From Frankiaceae bacterium (GTDB taxonomy: Bacteria > Actinomycetota > Actinomycetes > JAFAQI01): DNA of 32,655 nt. Location: positions 1 through 32,655 of the forward strand of contig JAICMI010000014.1 in the NCBI GenBank assembly GCA_025929315.1. Direction: 5' to 3'. The position numbers and the translations under genes were made by a program. Below, one piece after another: positions 9,208-17,453 of this stretch (positions are counted from its first letter, which is position 1; the number at the start of each line of letters is the position of its first letter). The notes beneath the pieces were generated by a model. That model had not been told where the DNA came from. It saw nothing but the letters and a program-made list of their open reading frames with translations, and ran no database searches.

Positions 9208-10175
9208 GTCAGCAGCCTCCCACTTTCATGTGGCCAGAACGAGATGCGGTCGACCAGGCCGCCGTACCGATCTTTCACGGTCGCGTCGACCTTGTCGGGC
9301 GGCGCGATCACCGCGCAACTGTCCAAGACGTCGTGGTCGATGAGCGCGGCCATCGCCGACCAGTCACCTGCCTTGGCCAACCGGCTCAGCTCTGGGCCGA
9401 GATCGGCCCAACCATGCAGCTCGAGCAGCGGGCGGTAGGTCGAAGTCGACGCGTAGAACGCGACTTGTGACCGGATCTTCGCGACGGCTGCCTCGATCTC
9501 CTGGTCGCTGCCGGTGGCGAGGAACACGGTCGCCTTGACCGTGAAGTCTTCCAGCGACTTGCCGGCGCGTTCGCGACCCGCTGTCAGCGCCGGCAATGTG
9601 CGCTCGCGGATCCATCGCGGCGTCGAGAAGGCGTGACAGACGAAACCATCGGCGACCTCGCCGGCAACCCGGGTCATGACATCGCCCACGCCGGCGACCC
9701 AGACCGGAGGCGGCCCGAACTCGTGCGGCGGCGGTACGAACATCGGCGTCATGAGCGTGTGCCGGTAGTGCTCGCTCTCGAACGCGAGCGGCTCGCGTCG
9801 AGACCACGACTGCCAGATGGCGCGCAAGGCGAGAACGAAGTCACGCATCTGGTCCGCCGGCCGCCCCCACGGCATCGCGAAGCGACGCTCGATGTGCGCG
9901 CGGACCTGGGACCCGAGCCCGAGGATGAAGCGACCCCGGCTGGCTCGCTGCAGGTCGTTGGCCGTGTAGGCGACGGCCATCGGCGATCGCGCGAACGCGA
10001 CCGCAATCGCCGTACCGAGCTCGAGACGTTCGGTCTCGCTCGCGGCGGCAACGAGAGGCAAGAACGGGTCGGCGGACACCTCACCGGTGAAGGCACCGGC
10101 GAAGCCGCCGCTCTCTGCCTCCCGGGCGACCGACGCGGCCTGCTCGATCGATCCGAGAAAGGTGTCGACGAGCAT
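9198..10175 (-). CDS. LLM-class flavin/F420-dependent oxidoreductase
   Basis: Luciferase-like family: 'FAGAFTGEVSADPFLPLVAAASETERLELGTAIAVAFARSPMAVAYTANDLQRASRGRFILGLGSQVRAHIERRF'. Confidence 0.88.
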   Translation of the reverse strand: MLVDTFLGSIEQAASVAREAESGGFAGAFTGEVSADPFLPLVAAASETERLELGTAIAVAFARSPMAVAYTANDLQRASRGRFILGLGSQVRAHIERRFAMPWGRPADQMRDFVLALRAIWQSWSRREPLAFESEHYRHTLMTPMFVPPPHEFGPPPVWVAGVGDVMTRVAGEVADGFVCHAFSTPRWIRERTLPALTAGRERAGKSLEDFTVKATVFLATGSDQEIEAAVAKIRSQVAFYASTSTYRPLLELHGWADLGPELSRLAKAGDWSAMAALIDHDVLDSCAVIAPPDKVDATVKDRYGGLVDRISFWPHESGRLLTCT

Positions 10176-10981
10176 CAGGCGCCTTGCTCGCGACCGCGAC
10201 TGACGACGGTGTCGAAGCGCTCGGCGACCAGTCCGGTTCCGGGCGCCCAGGTCTCGGCGAGGTAGCCCTCCATCAGATGCGCCTCGTCGAGCGTGGCCGC
10301 ATTGGCGATGCGGCGATAGTGGCGCAGGAGCCGTCGGACGCCCTCCTGGTCGTTACCGGCGATGTGTGCGGCAAGCTCGTGCGCGAACGGCAAGAGCTGG
10401 TCGTGCGCGACGACGTGGTTGACGAGGCCCCACTGCAGCGCGGTCTCCGCGTCGAAGAAGTCGCCGGTCAACGACATCTCCACCGCGCGGGCCCACCCAA
10501 CGGTCTGCGCCAGCAGCACCGTGATGCCACCGCCCGGCATGATGCCGACGCGCGCGTGCGTGTCCCCGAACCGGGCCCGGTCGGAAGCGACACGAAGTGT
10601 GCACTGCAGCGCGAGCTCGAGCCCGCCGGTGACACAGGTGCCGTTGACCGCGGCGATGACGGGCTTGTCGATGACGGGGATGAACCGATAGAGCCCGTTG
10701 ACGTCGCGCCCCGGCCGCTGACCCGGGTCATCGATGACGGCAGTGGACGGGCCAGCGGTCGCCGCCACCTCCTTGAGGTCCACCCCCGCGCAGAAAGCCG
10801 GGTCGGCGCCGGTCAGTACGACGACATCGACAGCGGGGTCGGCACCGGCCGCAGCGACCGCGTCCCACATCGCGCCGGCCAGCTCGCGGTTGAGAGCGTT
10901 GCGGGAGTCCGGACGGTTCAAGGTCAGCGTCGCCACCCGGTCGGTGACCTCGACCAGCAGCGGTGCGCCCCTGTCGCTCAC
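10175..10981 (-). CDS. Enoyl-CoA hydratase/isomerase (crotonase) family protein
   Basis: 'LTLNRPDSRNALN', 'FCAGVDLKEVA', 'VNGTCVTGGLELALQCTLRVASDRARFGDTHARVGIMPGGG'. Confidence 0.9.
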   Translation of the reverse strand: MSDRGAPLLVEVTDRVATLTLNRPDSRNALNRELAGAMWDAVAAAGADPAVDVVVLTGADPAFCAGVDLKEVAATAGPSTAVIDDPGQRPGRDVNGLYRFIPVIDKPVIAAVNGTCVTGGLELALQCTLRVASDRARFGDTHARVGIMPGGGITVLLAQTVGWARAVEMSLTGDFFDAETALQWGLVNHVVAHDQLLPFAHELAAHIAGNDQEGVRRLLRHYRRIANAATLDEAHLMEGYLAETWAPGTGLVAERFDTVVSRGREQGA

Positions 10982-10984
10982 GAC

Positions 10985-11761
10985 TTACGACTTGTCGCGC
11001 ATGCGGTCGAGGTTGGCGCGCAGCTCGGCGGAGTCGAACGACCGGTTCTCCGCGGACAACGCGAAGTCGATGGTCGCGAGCACCGCGCGCTCCAGGTGGA
11101 GGTTGATGACGCGCTTGGTGTCCTCCACGGCACGTTGCGGCAGCTTGGCAACCCGACGAGCCCACTCGAGCGCCTTGGGCAGCACCTCGTCGTCAGGTAC
11201 GACGTGGTTGACCAAGCCCATCTCGGCTGCGCGCTTCGCCGGGATGCGGTCACCGGTGAACGCATATTCCTTCGCGAGCATCAGCGACGTCATCAACGGC
11301 CACGTGATCGGGCCGCCGTCGGCGGCGACCAGACCGATCAGCACGTGCGGGTCAGCGAGGTGTGCGCTCTCGGCCATGAACGCGACATCAGACAACGCGA
11401 CAAGGCTGCAACCGAGCCCGACCGCCGGTCCGTTGACGGCCGCGACGATCGGCACCCGACATCCCGCCATGCCGGTGACGATCTGACGACCGTGCGCGAG
11501 TGACTCGCGGCGAAGATCCGGGTCCTTGGTCAGCTCGTCGAGGTAGTCGAAGTCGCCACCGGCCGAAAAGGCCCGACCGTTGCCGGTGAGCACGGCGACG
11601 CGCGCCGAACGGTCGGCATCGAGCTGCGGGAACAGCTCCGCGAGGCCTTGGTGCAGCACATGGTTGGTGGCGTTGAGCTGCTCCGGGCGGTTGAGCCGGA
11701 CGATGCGGATCGGCCCGTCCTCTTCGACCTGGATGACGTCCGGCACCTGGTAGGCGCTCAT
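10985..11761 (-). CDS. Crotonase-fold protein (enoyl-CoA hydratase/isomerase superfamily)
   Basis: MSAYQVPDVIQVEEDGPIRIVRLNRPEQLNATN...FSAGGDFDYLDEL...NGPAVGLGCSLVALSDVAFMAESAHLADPHVLIGLVAADGGPITWP. Start ATG 11761 (ATGA overlap with upstream stop). Confidence 0.9.
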   Translation of the reverse strand: MSAYQVPDVIQVEEDGPIRIVRLNRPEQLNATNHVLHQGLAELFPQLDADRSARVAVLTGNGRAFSAGGDFDYLDELTKDPDLRRESLAHGRQIVTGMAGCRVPIVAAVNGPAVGLGCSLVALSDVAFMAESAHLADPHVLIGLVAADGGPITWPLMTSLMLAKEYAFTGDRIPAKRAAEMGLVNHVVPDDEVLPKALEWARRVAKLPQRAVEDTKRVINLHLERAVLATIDFALSAENRSFDSAELRANLDRMRDKS

Positions 11762-12885
11762 GCGGGGAGTCCGAGGATGCGCGTCGCGACGAGGTTGCGC
11801 TGGATCTGGGAGGTGCCGCCCATGACGCTCTGCGCGCGGCTGTAGAGATAGACCTTCAACGCTGTGTCGTCCCATCCGCCGTGACCCGCGCCGCCGACTG
11901 ACAGCGCCGCGTGTCCTACTGCCTGCTCGACTGCAGTCATGAGCAGCTTGTCCACCGATCCCTCCGGTCCATGTGAAATGCCGTCAAGTCGTTCGGACAG
12001 CCGGCGTGCGACATGACAACGCAGCATCTCCACCTCGACGAGTGCCCACGCCAGATCGCGCACGGGCTCCTCGTCGAAGGCGGATCGGTCCGCGCGCACC
12101 TGCTTCACCAGCTCGTTGACCACTTTCTTATAGCGCGCGACGTAGCCGAGCTCGCCCGGCTCGCGTTCGTGACTGACGACCGTCATCGCGAGTCGCCATC
12201 CTTCACCCGGCGCGCCGATCATGTCCGTGGCGGGCGTGCGCGCGCCGTCGAACGTCACCTCGCCGAACTCGCGAGTGATGCCGTTGATCATCTGAAGCGG
12301 TCTCTGCTGCACGCCGGGCTGGTGCATCGACACGCGGAATGCTGACAGGCCTTTGTGCTTCGGCACGTCAGGATCGGTGCGCGCGAGCACCAGACACCAG
12401 TCCGCTGCGTCGGAGTAGCTGGTCCAGATCTTGTGACCGGTGATCACCCACTCGTCCCCGTCGGGGACGGCGCGCGTGCGCAGTGCGGCGAGGTCGGAGC
12501 CGGCTTCAGGCTCACTGAAGCCCTGGCACCAACGGTCGCGGCCGTTGACGATGCCGGGCAGCAGCCGGGCCTTGATGTCGTCGTTGCCGTGCTCGAGCAT
12601 CCCCTGGACGAGATAGCCGAGGCTGGGTCGTGGTGGAGCACCCGCGGCGGCGAGCTCTTCGTCGACGATGGCGTCGTAGACCGTCGGCAGCTCGTGGCCG
12701 CCGATCGACTTGGGCCAGGACAAACCGAAGAAACCGGCGTCGTAGAGCGCTTGATGCCAGCCCGCCTGCGCCGCCCAGTAGTCGTCCGACGTCGACGACG
12801 CCGGCAGGTCCGGCGTGTTGGTCGCCAGCCACTCACGCAGTCTCAGCCGGAACTCCGCCTCGTCCGGCGAGTCACGGAAGTTCAC
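11758..12885 (-). CDS. Acyl-CoA dehydrogenase (FadE-like), putative catalytic subunit of a heteromeric pair
   Basis: 'WCQGFSEPEAGSDLAALRTRAV', 'WVITGHKIWTSYSDAADWCLVLARTD', 'GGTSQIQRNLVATRILGLPA'. GTG start at 12885 with 4-nt GTGA overlap; the longer ORF to 13755 is read-through of the upstream gene's alternate frame. Confidence 0.88.
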   Translation of the reverse strand: MNFRDSPDEAEFRLRLREWLATNTPDLPASSTSDDYWAAQAGWHQALYDAGFFGLSWPKSIGGHELPTVYDAIVDEELAAAGAPPRPSLGYLVQGMLEHGNDDIKARLLPGIVNGRDRWCQGFSEPEAGSDLAALRTRAVPDGDEWVITGHKIWTSYSDAADWCLVLARTDPDVPKHKGLSAFRVSMHQPGVQQRPLQMINGITREFGEVTFDGARTPATDMIGAPGEGWRLAMTVVSHEREPGELGYVARYKKVVNELVKQVRADRSAFDEEPVRDLAWALVEVEMLRCHVARRLSERLDGISHGPEGSVDKLLMTAVEQAVGHAALSVGGAGHGGWDDTALKVYLYSRAQSVMGGTSQIQRNLVATRILGLPA

Positions 12886-13898
12886 GACGCGACTCCGATC
12901 CGGTGATGCTCGAGCACTCGTGTCAGGTTCGGGCCGACACCTCCGAAGAGGTCGGACGACACCAGCGCACGACGTAGGAACACATGCGCCATGCACTCCC
13001 ACGTGTTGCCGATGCCGCCGTGCACCTGGATGACGGTCTCGCACACCATCCGCGCGGCGCGTGCTGCATAGGCCTTGGCGGCTGCGGCCGCCGCGAGTGC
13101 GTCCTGCGGCGCGAGCGCGTCGACGGCCCAGGCCGCGCGCAGGGCCGCGCTCGCTGAACCTTCGGTGGCGACATGGGCGTCCGCCAGCAGGTGCTGCACT
13201 GCCTGGAACGATCCAATGGCTTCGCCGTACTGGTGCCGGTTGAGCGCGTGGTCCCGCGCAAGCCGTACAGCGCCGCGCATCGTGCCCAGCATGTCCGCGC
13301 TGGTCAGCGCGAGACCCAGCGCGGTCCACTGCGTCACATCGTCGGCCGGCAACGCACGGTCCGACACGGCCGCGACTGCTGCACCCGGGGTGATCTCGAC
13401 GACACGACGGGTCAGGTCGACACCGGTGGTCGCAGCACCGAGCGGCATCTGTGCCAGCCCGCCGTCCCTCGTCAGCACGAGAGCTGCCGTGGCCTGGGCT
13501 GCGTCGACGGCGAGCGCCGCGTGCTCGAATGCGTCGCCGTCCGCTCGCGCCGGCGCGGACAAGTCGAGGGTGACCGCGATCGTCTCGGCGGCAGCAGGGG
13601 CAGCGCCTAGTCGGCGCCGGAGGTCGGCGGCAAGCACCGGCCCGATGAAGGGCGCATCCACTGCCCCCTGCGCAAGTTGTTCTGCGACAATCGCGACCTC
13701 GACACCCGTTGCCCACGGCGCGCCGGCGTCGTCCGCTGTACGAAGCTCGCGCCAACCGGACGCGGTGAGCGCTGCGTCGAGCTTCGCAACTCGCTCGCCG
13801 TCATCGAGCGCGCGCACCGACTCGGGCCGCAGCCGCTCGACGAGCTGCGCGACAGAGTCGCGGAGAGCGCGCTGCTCGGATGAGAAGCGAACATCCAT
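12882..13898 (-). CDS. Acyl-CoA dehydrogenase family protein, putative partner subunit
   Basis: MDVRFSSEQRALRDSVAQLVERLRPESVRAL...'LALTSADMLGTMRGAVRLARDHALNRHQYGEAIGSFQAVQHLLADAHV', 'VIQVHGGIGNTWECMAHVFLRRAL'. Confidence 0.87.
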   Translation of the reverse strand: MDVRFSSEQRALRDSVAQLVERLRPESVRALDDGERVAKLDAALTASGWRELRTADDAGAPWATGVEVAIVAEQLAQGAVDAPFIGPVLAADLRRRLGAAPAAAETIAVTLDLSAPARADGDAFEHAALAVDAAQATAALVLTRDGGLAQMPLGAATTGVDLTRRVVEITPGAAVAAVSDRALPADDVTQWTALGLALTSADMLGTMRGAVRLARDHALNRHQYGEAIGSFQAVQHLLADAHVATEGSASAALRAAWAVDALAPQDALAAAAAAKAYAARAARMVCETVIQVHGGIGNTWECMAHVFLRRALVSSDLFGGVGPNLTRVLEHHRIGVAS

Positions 13899-15403
13899 CA
13901 GCGCGTGCTCTCGTCGCGCATCAGCCGGGGCGCCCACTCGTCGCGCAACGTGCGGCGGAGGACCTTGCCCGAGGGCAGTCGGGGTACGTCGTCGACGACA
14001 ACCACCGCGTGCAGATGCTTGTAGGTCGCCAGCGACTCCGCCACCAACGCCTGTAGCTCGTCGACAGTCACTGACCCGGCGGCGTCGAGAGACACCGCGG
14101 CCACCGGGAGCTCGCCGGCGCGCTCGTCCGGCACACCGAAGACGGCACAGTCGCGAACGGCGGGATGCCCGTGCAGCACGGCCTCGATCTCGGCCGGCGC
14201 GACCTGGAAGCCGTTGACCTTGATCATCTCCTTGGACCGGTCAGTCAGGTGCACCCAGCCTTCGGGCTCGAGCCAGCCCACGTCACCGGTGCGATACCAG
14301 CCGTCGTCGAAGGCGTCAGCGTTTGCCTCGCCCGGGAGGTATCCGGCCATGACTGACGGGCTGCGTGCCTGGATCTCACCGATCGCGCCTGGCTCGAGCA
14401 CCTCACGCGACTCGATATCGACCACCCGCAGCTCGACGCCCCCGGGCGGGAGGCCGGCTGAGTCCAACCGCCAACGCTCCGGTTGGTGCACCGGGTTAAC
14501 GGCGATGACGGGCAGCTCGCTGGCGCCATAGGCCGGCAACCACCGCACGCCGGTGCGACTGGTCACGATCTCGGCGACGGCAGCAGTGACCGGCGTCGCT
14601 CCCCACATGATGTAGCGCAACGACGAGAGGTCGAACTCCTCGAGTCGCGGGTGGTTCGCCATCGCCAACGCGATCGGCGCGACGGCCATCTCCAACGTCA
14701 TCCGGTCGGACTCGATCCGCCCCAGCACCTCGTCGAGATCGAAGCGCGGGTGCAGGCGCACGGTCGCGCCGGCCGCCGCCGCCGTCAGCAGGTTGAGAAG
14801 TCCGAGGATGTGCGACGGCGGCGTGGCCACCTGGAAGCGGTCGTCCGCTGTGAGACCCAACGTGTCGACCCAGTGCTGGGTCGCATGCGCCATCGACCGA
14901 TGCGTGTGCCGGACCGCCTTCGGCAGGCCCGTCGTACCCGAGCTGAACACGAACAGCGCGTCGTCATCGACGGAGACCTCCCGGCCGGACGGTGCATCAC
15001 CATCGGGGGTCGGCGCCACGTCGAGGTCGCGCACGCACTCCTCGCCCAAGACGTCGGTGAGGATCGCCAGACCGGCGCCGTCGGCCACCGCATGGCTCGG
15101 TGCGGTCAGGGCCACCGCGGCCGCGACCTCCCGCTGCTTCCACGCCGGGCTGATCAGGACGGTGGCCGCGCCCAGCTTGCTCACCGCGTTGATGACGGCG
15201 ACGAACTCCGGCCGGTTGCCCGACATGACCGCGACCCGGTCGCCCGCTCCGACTCCCCGGGCCGCCAGGTCGGCGGCGAAGGCGTCGGCCTGCCGGTTGA
15301 GCTCGCGGTAGGTCGAACGGTCGTCACCGACGAGCAGCGCGGCGCGGTCACCGTGCCGTTGCGCTGCCGCTTCGAGCCCACGGTGGACGGGCGCGGGCTG
15401 CAT
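13898..15403 (-). CDS. AMP-dependent acyl-CoA synthetase/ligase
   Basis: 'FVFSSGTTGLPKAVRHTHRS' (P-loop), 'YGASELP', 'YRTGDVGWLEPEGWVHLTDRSKEMIKVNGFQVAPAEIEAVL', 'PSGKVLRRTLR'. Start ATG 15403 preferred over 15526. Confidence 0.92.
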   Translation of the reverse strand: MQPAPVHRGLEAAAQRHGDRAALLVGDDRSTYRELNRQADAFAADLAARGVGAGDRVAVMSGNRPEFVAVINAVSKLGAATVLISPAWKQREVAAAVALTAPSHAVADGAGLAILTDVLGEECVRDLDVAPTPDGDAPSGREVSVDDDALFVFSSGTTGLPKAVRHTHRSMAHATQHWVDTLGLTADDRFQVATPPSHILGLLNLLTAAAAGATVRLHPRFDLDEVLGRIESDRMTLEMAVAPIALAMANHPRLEEFDLSSLRYIMWGATPVTAAVAEIVTSRTGVRWLPAYGASELPVIAVNPVHQPERWRLDSAGLPPGGVELRVVDIESREVLEPGAIGEIQARSPSVMAGYLPGEANADAFDDGWYRTGDVGWLEPEGWVHLTDRSKEMIKVNGFQVAPAEIEAVLHGHPAVRDCAVFGVPDERAGELPVAAVSLDAAGSVTVDELQALVAESLATYKHLHAVVVVDDVPRLPSGKVLRRTLRDEWAPRLMRDESTR

Positions 15404-15464
15404 GGAAACATTGTTCTCGGTTCTGAGAGCGAGGTCAACGCGAACGGACGATAGGGTTTCCGTC

Positions 15465-16640
15465 ATGGCGGACGGCCCGCTCGGGGCACCCACCGATCCT
15501 GCGCTGCGCGCGGAGATCGTCGACAACGTACGGCGCTACGTCGCACGCGAGGTGCTGCCGCACGCGACCGAGCTCGAGCATGCGGACGAGTTCCCGGACG
15601 ACATCGTCGCGGCGATGCGCGACATGGGGTTGTTCGGGCTGACGATCCCCGAGCGTTACGGCGGCCTGGGCCTCGACCTGCTCACCTACATCGGTGTGAT
15701 CGAGGAGCTGTCCTACGGCTGGATGAGCCTGTCCGGCATCCTCAACACCCACACGATGCTCGCGCTGGTCCTGCTCCAGCATGGGTCCGAGGAGCAGCGC
15801 GAGCGTTGGCTGCCGCCGCTGGCGACGGGCGAGAAGCGCGGTGCGCTCTCGCTCTCCGAGCCCGACGCGGGCAGCGACACCAGGAGCATCAGCTGTCGGG
15901 CCGTGCGCGACGGCGACGAGTGGGTCATCAACGGCACCAAGGCGTGGGTGACCAACGGCGAGCGCGCCTCTCTCGTCGTACTTGCGGCCAAGACCGAGGC
16001 CGGGGTCAGTGCCTTCATCGTCGAGAAGGAACCCGGCCCGAAGTTCGAGGGCCTCTCGGTGAGCAAGAAGGTTGCCAAGCTCGGCTACAAGGGCGTCGAG
16101 ACCGTCGAGATGTCCTACGCCGACCATCGCATCCCGGCGGGCAACCTCGTCGGAGAGCTCGGCCGCGGGCTGCCGCAGATCCTCGCCGCCCTCGAGGTCG
16201 GCCGCATCAACATCGCCGCGCGCGCCGTCGGTGTCGCGCGCGCAGCATTCGATGCTGCCATCGGCTACGCGCAGCTGCGTACGACGTTCGGCAAGCCCAT
16301 CGCCGAGCACCAGGCGATCCAGATGAAGCTCGCCGAGATGGCGACGCGGCTGGAAGCATCGCGACTGCTGACGCGCAGTGCGGCCGAGCGCAAGATGGCC
16401 GGCCAACGCTGTGATGTCGAGGCCGGCATGGCCAAGCTGTTCGCGAGTGAGACCGCTCTCGAGCTGTCGATGGAAGCGATGCGCATCCACGGCGGCATGG
16501 GCTACACCGAGGAGCTGCCGGTGGAGCGCTACTACCGCGATGCACCGCTGATGGTCATCGGCGAGGGAACCAACGAGATCCAGAAGCTCGTCATCGCTCG
16601 GGGGCTGCTCGCTCGCGCGCGCGGCGACGTCCGCGACTGA
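15465..16640 (+). CDS. Acyl-CoA dehydrogenase
   Basis: MADGPLGAPTDPALRAEIVDNVRRYVAREVLPHATELEHADEFPDDIV...'LSEPDAGSDTRSI', 'RTTFGKPIAEHQAIQMKLAEMATRLEASRLLT', 'IHGGMGYTEELPVERYYRDAPLMVIGEGTNEIQKLVIAR'. Start at M22 of ORF 15402. Confidence 0.93.
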   Translation: MADGPLGAPTDPALRAEIVDNVRRYVAREVLPHATELEHADEFPDDIVAAMRDMGLFGLTIPERYGGLGLDLLTYIGVIEELSYGWMSLSGILNTHTMLALVLLQHGSEEQRERWLPPLATGEKRGALSLSEPDAGSDTRSISCRAVRDGDEWVINGTKAWVTNGERASLVVLAAKTEAGVSAFIVEKEPGPKFEGLSVSKKVAKLGYKGVETVEMSYADHRIPAGNLVGELGRGLPQILAALEVGRINIAARAVGVARAAFDAAIGYAQLRTTFGKPIAEHQAIQMKLAEMATRLEASRLLTRSAAERKMAGQRCDVEAGMAKLFASETALELSMEAMRIHGGMGYTEELPVERYYRDAPLMVIGEGTNEIQKLVIARGLLARARGDVRD

Positions 16641-16658
16641 CGATCTAAGGTCGCTCGC

Positions 16659-17453
16659 ATGCAGACCCAGGAGCTCGCGGGCAAGGTCGCGGTCGTCACC
16701 GGTGGCGCCGGGGGCATCGGCGCGGCGACGATCGCCAAGCTGGTCGACGAGGGTGCATGCGTCGTCGTCGCGGACATCGACGCGGATGCCGGCGAGAAGG
16801 TCGCTGCGGCTTTCGGCGACGCCGCCGCGTTTCAGCGCGCCGATGTCAGCGACCTGGACGAGGTGCAGGCGTTGGTCGACTTCGCCGTCGAGCGCTTCGG
16901 CGGCCTGGACATCATGTTCAACAACGCCGGGATCGGCAGCCCGCTCAAGCGCCTGCTGCCCGACGACCTGAGTGACTTCAACCGGATCATGGGGGTCAAC
17001 CTCTTCGGCGTGATCGCCGGGACACAGCGAGCGGCGCGCTACATGAAGGACAACGGCGGCGGTGTCGTCATCAACAACGCGTCCATCGCAGCGACCAACC
17101 CCGGCGCGGGGATGATCTCCTACCGCGCGTCGAAAGCGGCGATTGCACACGCCACGAAGTGCATGGCCATCGATCTCGCGCCCTACGGCATCCGGGTCAA
17201 CTGCCTGACACCCGCACACATCCGCACCGGCATCACCAACTACGACATGGGGCCGGTCCTCAAATACATGCAACCGCTTGAACGTGAGGCCCTGCCCGAG
17301 GACGTCGCCAACGCGGTCGTGTTCCTCGCCAGCGACCGCGCCGCGCAAGTCACGGGGATCGTGTTCCCGATCGACGGAGGTACGACGGCAGGCCCGTCGA
17401 TGGCCCAGACCAAGCTGATCATGTCGACCGCCGCGGCGCCTAAGAGCGAGTAA
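16659..17453 (+). CDS. Short-chain dehydrogenase/reductase
   Basis: 'VTGGAGGIGAATIAKLVDEGACVVVADIDADAG', 'NNAGIG', 'YRASKAAI'. Confidence 0.92.
   Translation: MQTQELAGKVAVVTGGAGGIGAATIAKLVDEGACVVVADIDADAGEKVAAAFGDAAAFQRADVSDLDEVQALVDFAVERFGGLDIMFNNAGIGSPLKRLLPDDLSDFNRIMGVNLFGVIAGTQRAARYMKDNGGGVVINNASIAATNPGAGMISYRASKAAIAHATKCMAIDLAPYGIRVNCLTPAHIRTGITNYDMGPVLKYMQPLEREALPEDVANAVVFLASDRAAQVTGIVFPIDGGTTAGPSMAQTKLIMSTAAAPKSE

Noticed and set aside
8194-9438. 414-aa plus-strand ORF antisense to the amidohydrolase
   Set aside because: No motifs and fully antisense to a well-supported CDS; same reasoning applies to 10184..11503, 2079..2867 and 29755..30630.
11758-13755. 665-aa single ORF suggesting a fused acyl-CoA dehydrogenase
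   Set aside because: The first ~290 residues are an out-of-frame translation of the upstream ACAD; real start is GTG 12885 with a GTGA overlap, so these are two genes.
15435-17348. 637-aa minus-strand ORF antisense to ACAD and SDR
   Set aside because: Spans two unambiguous plus-strand genes in antisense; no family motifs. Long spurious ORFs are expected at this GC content.
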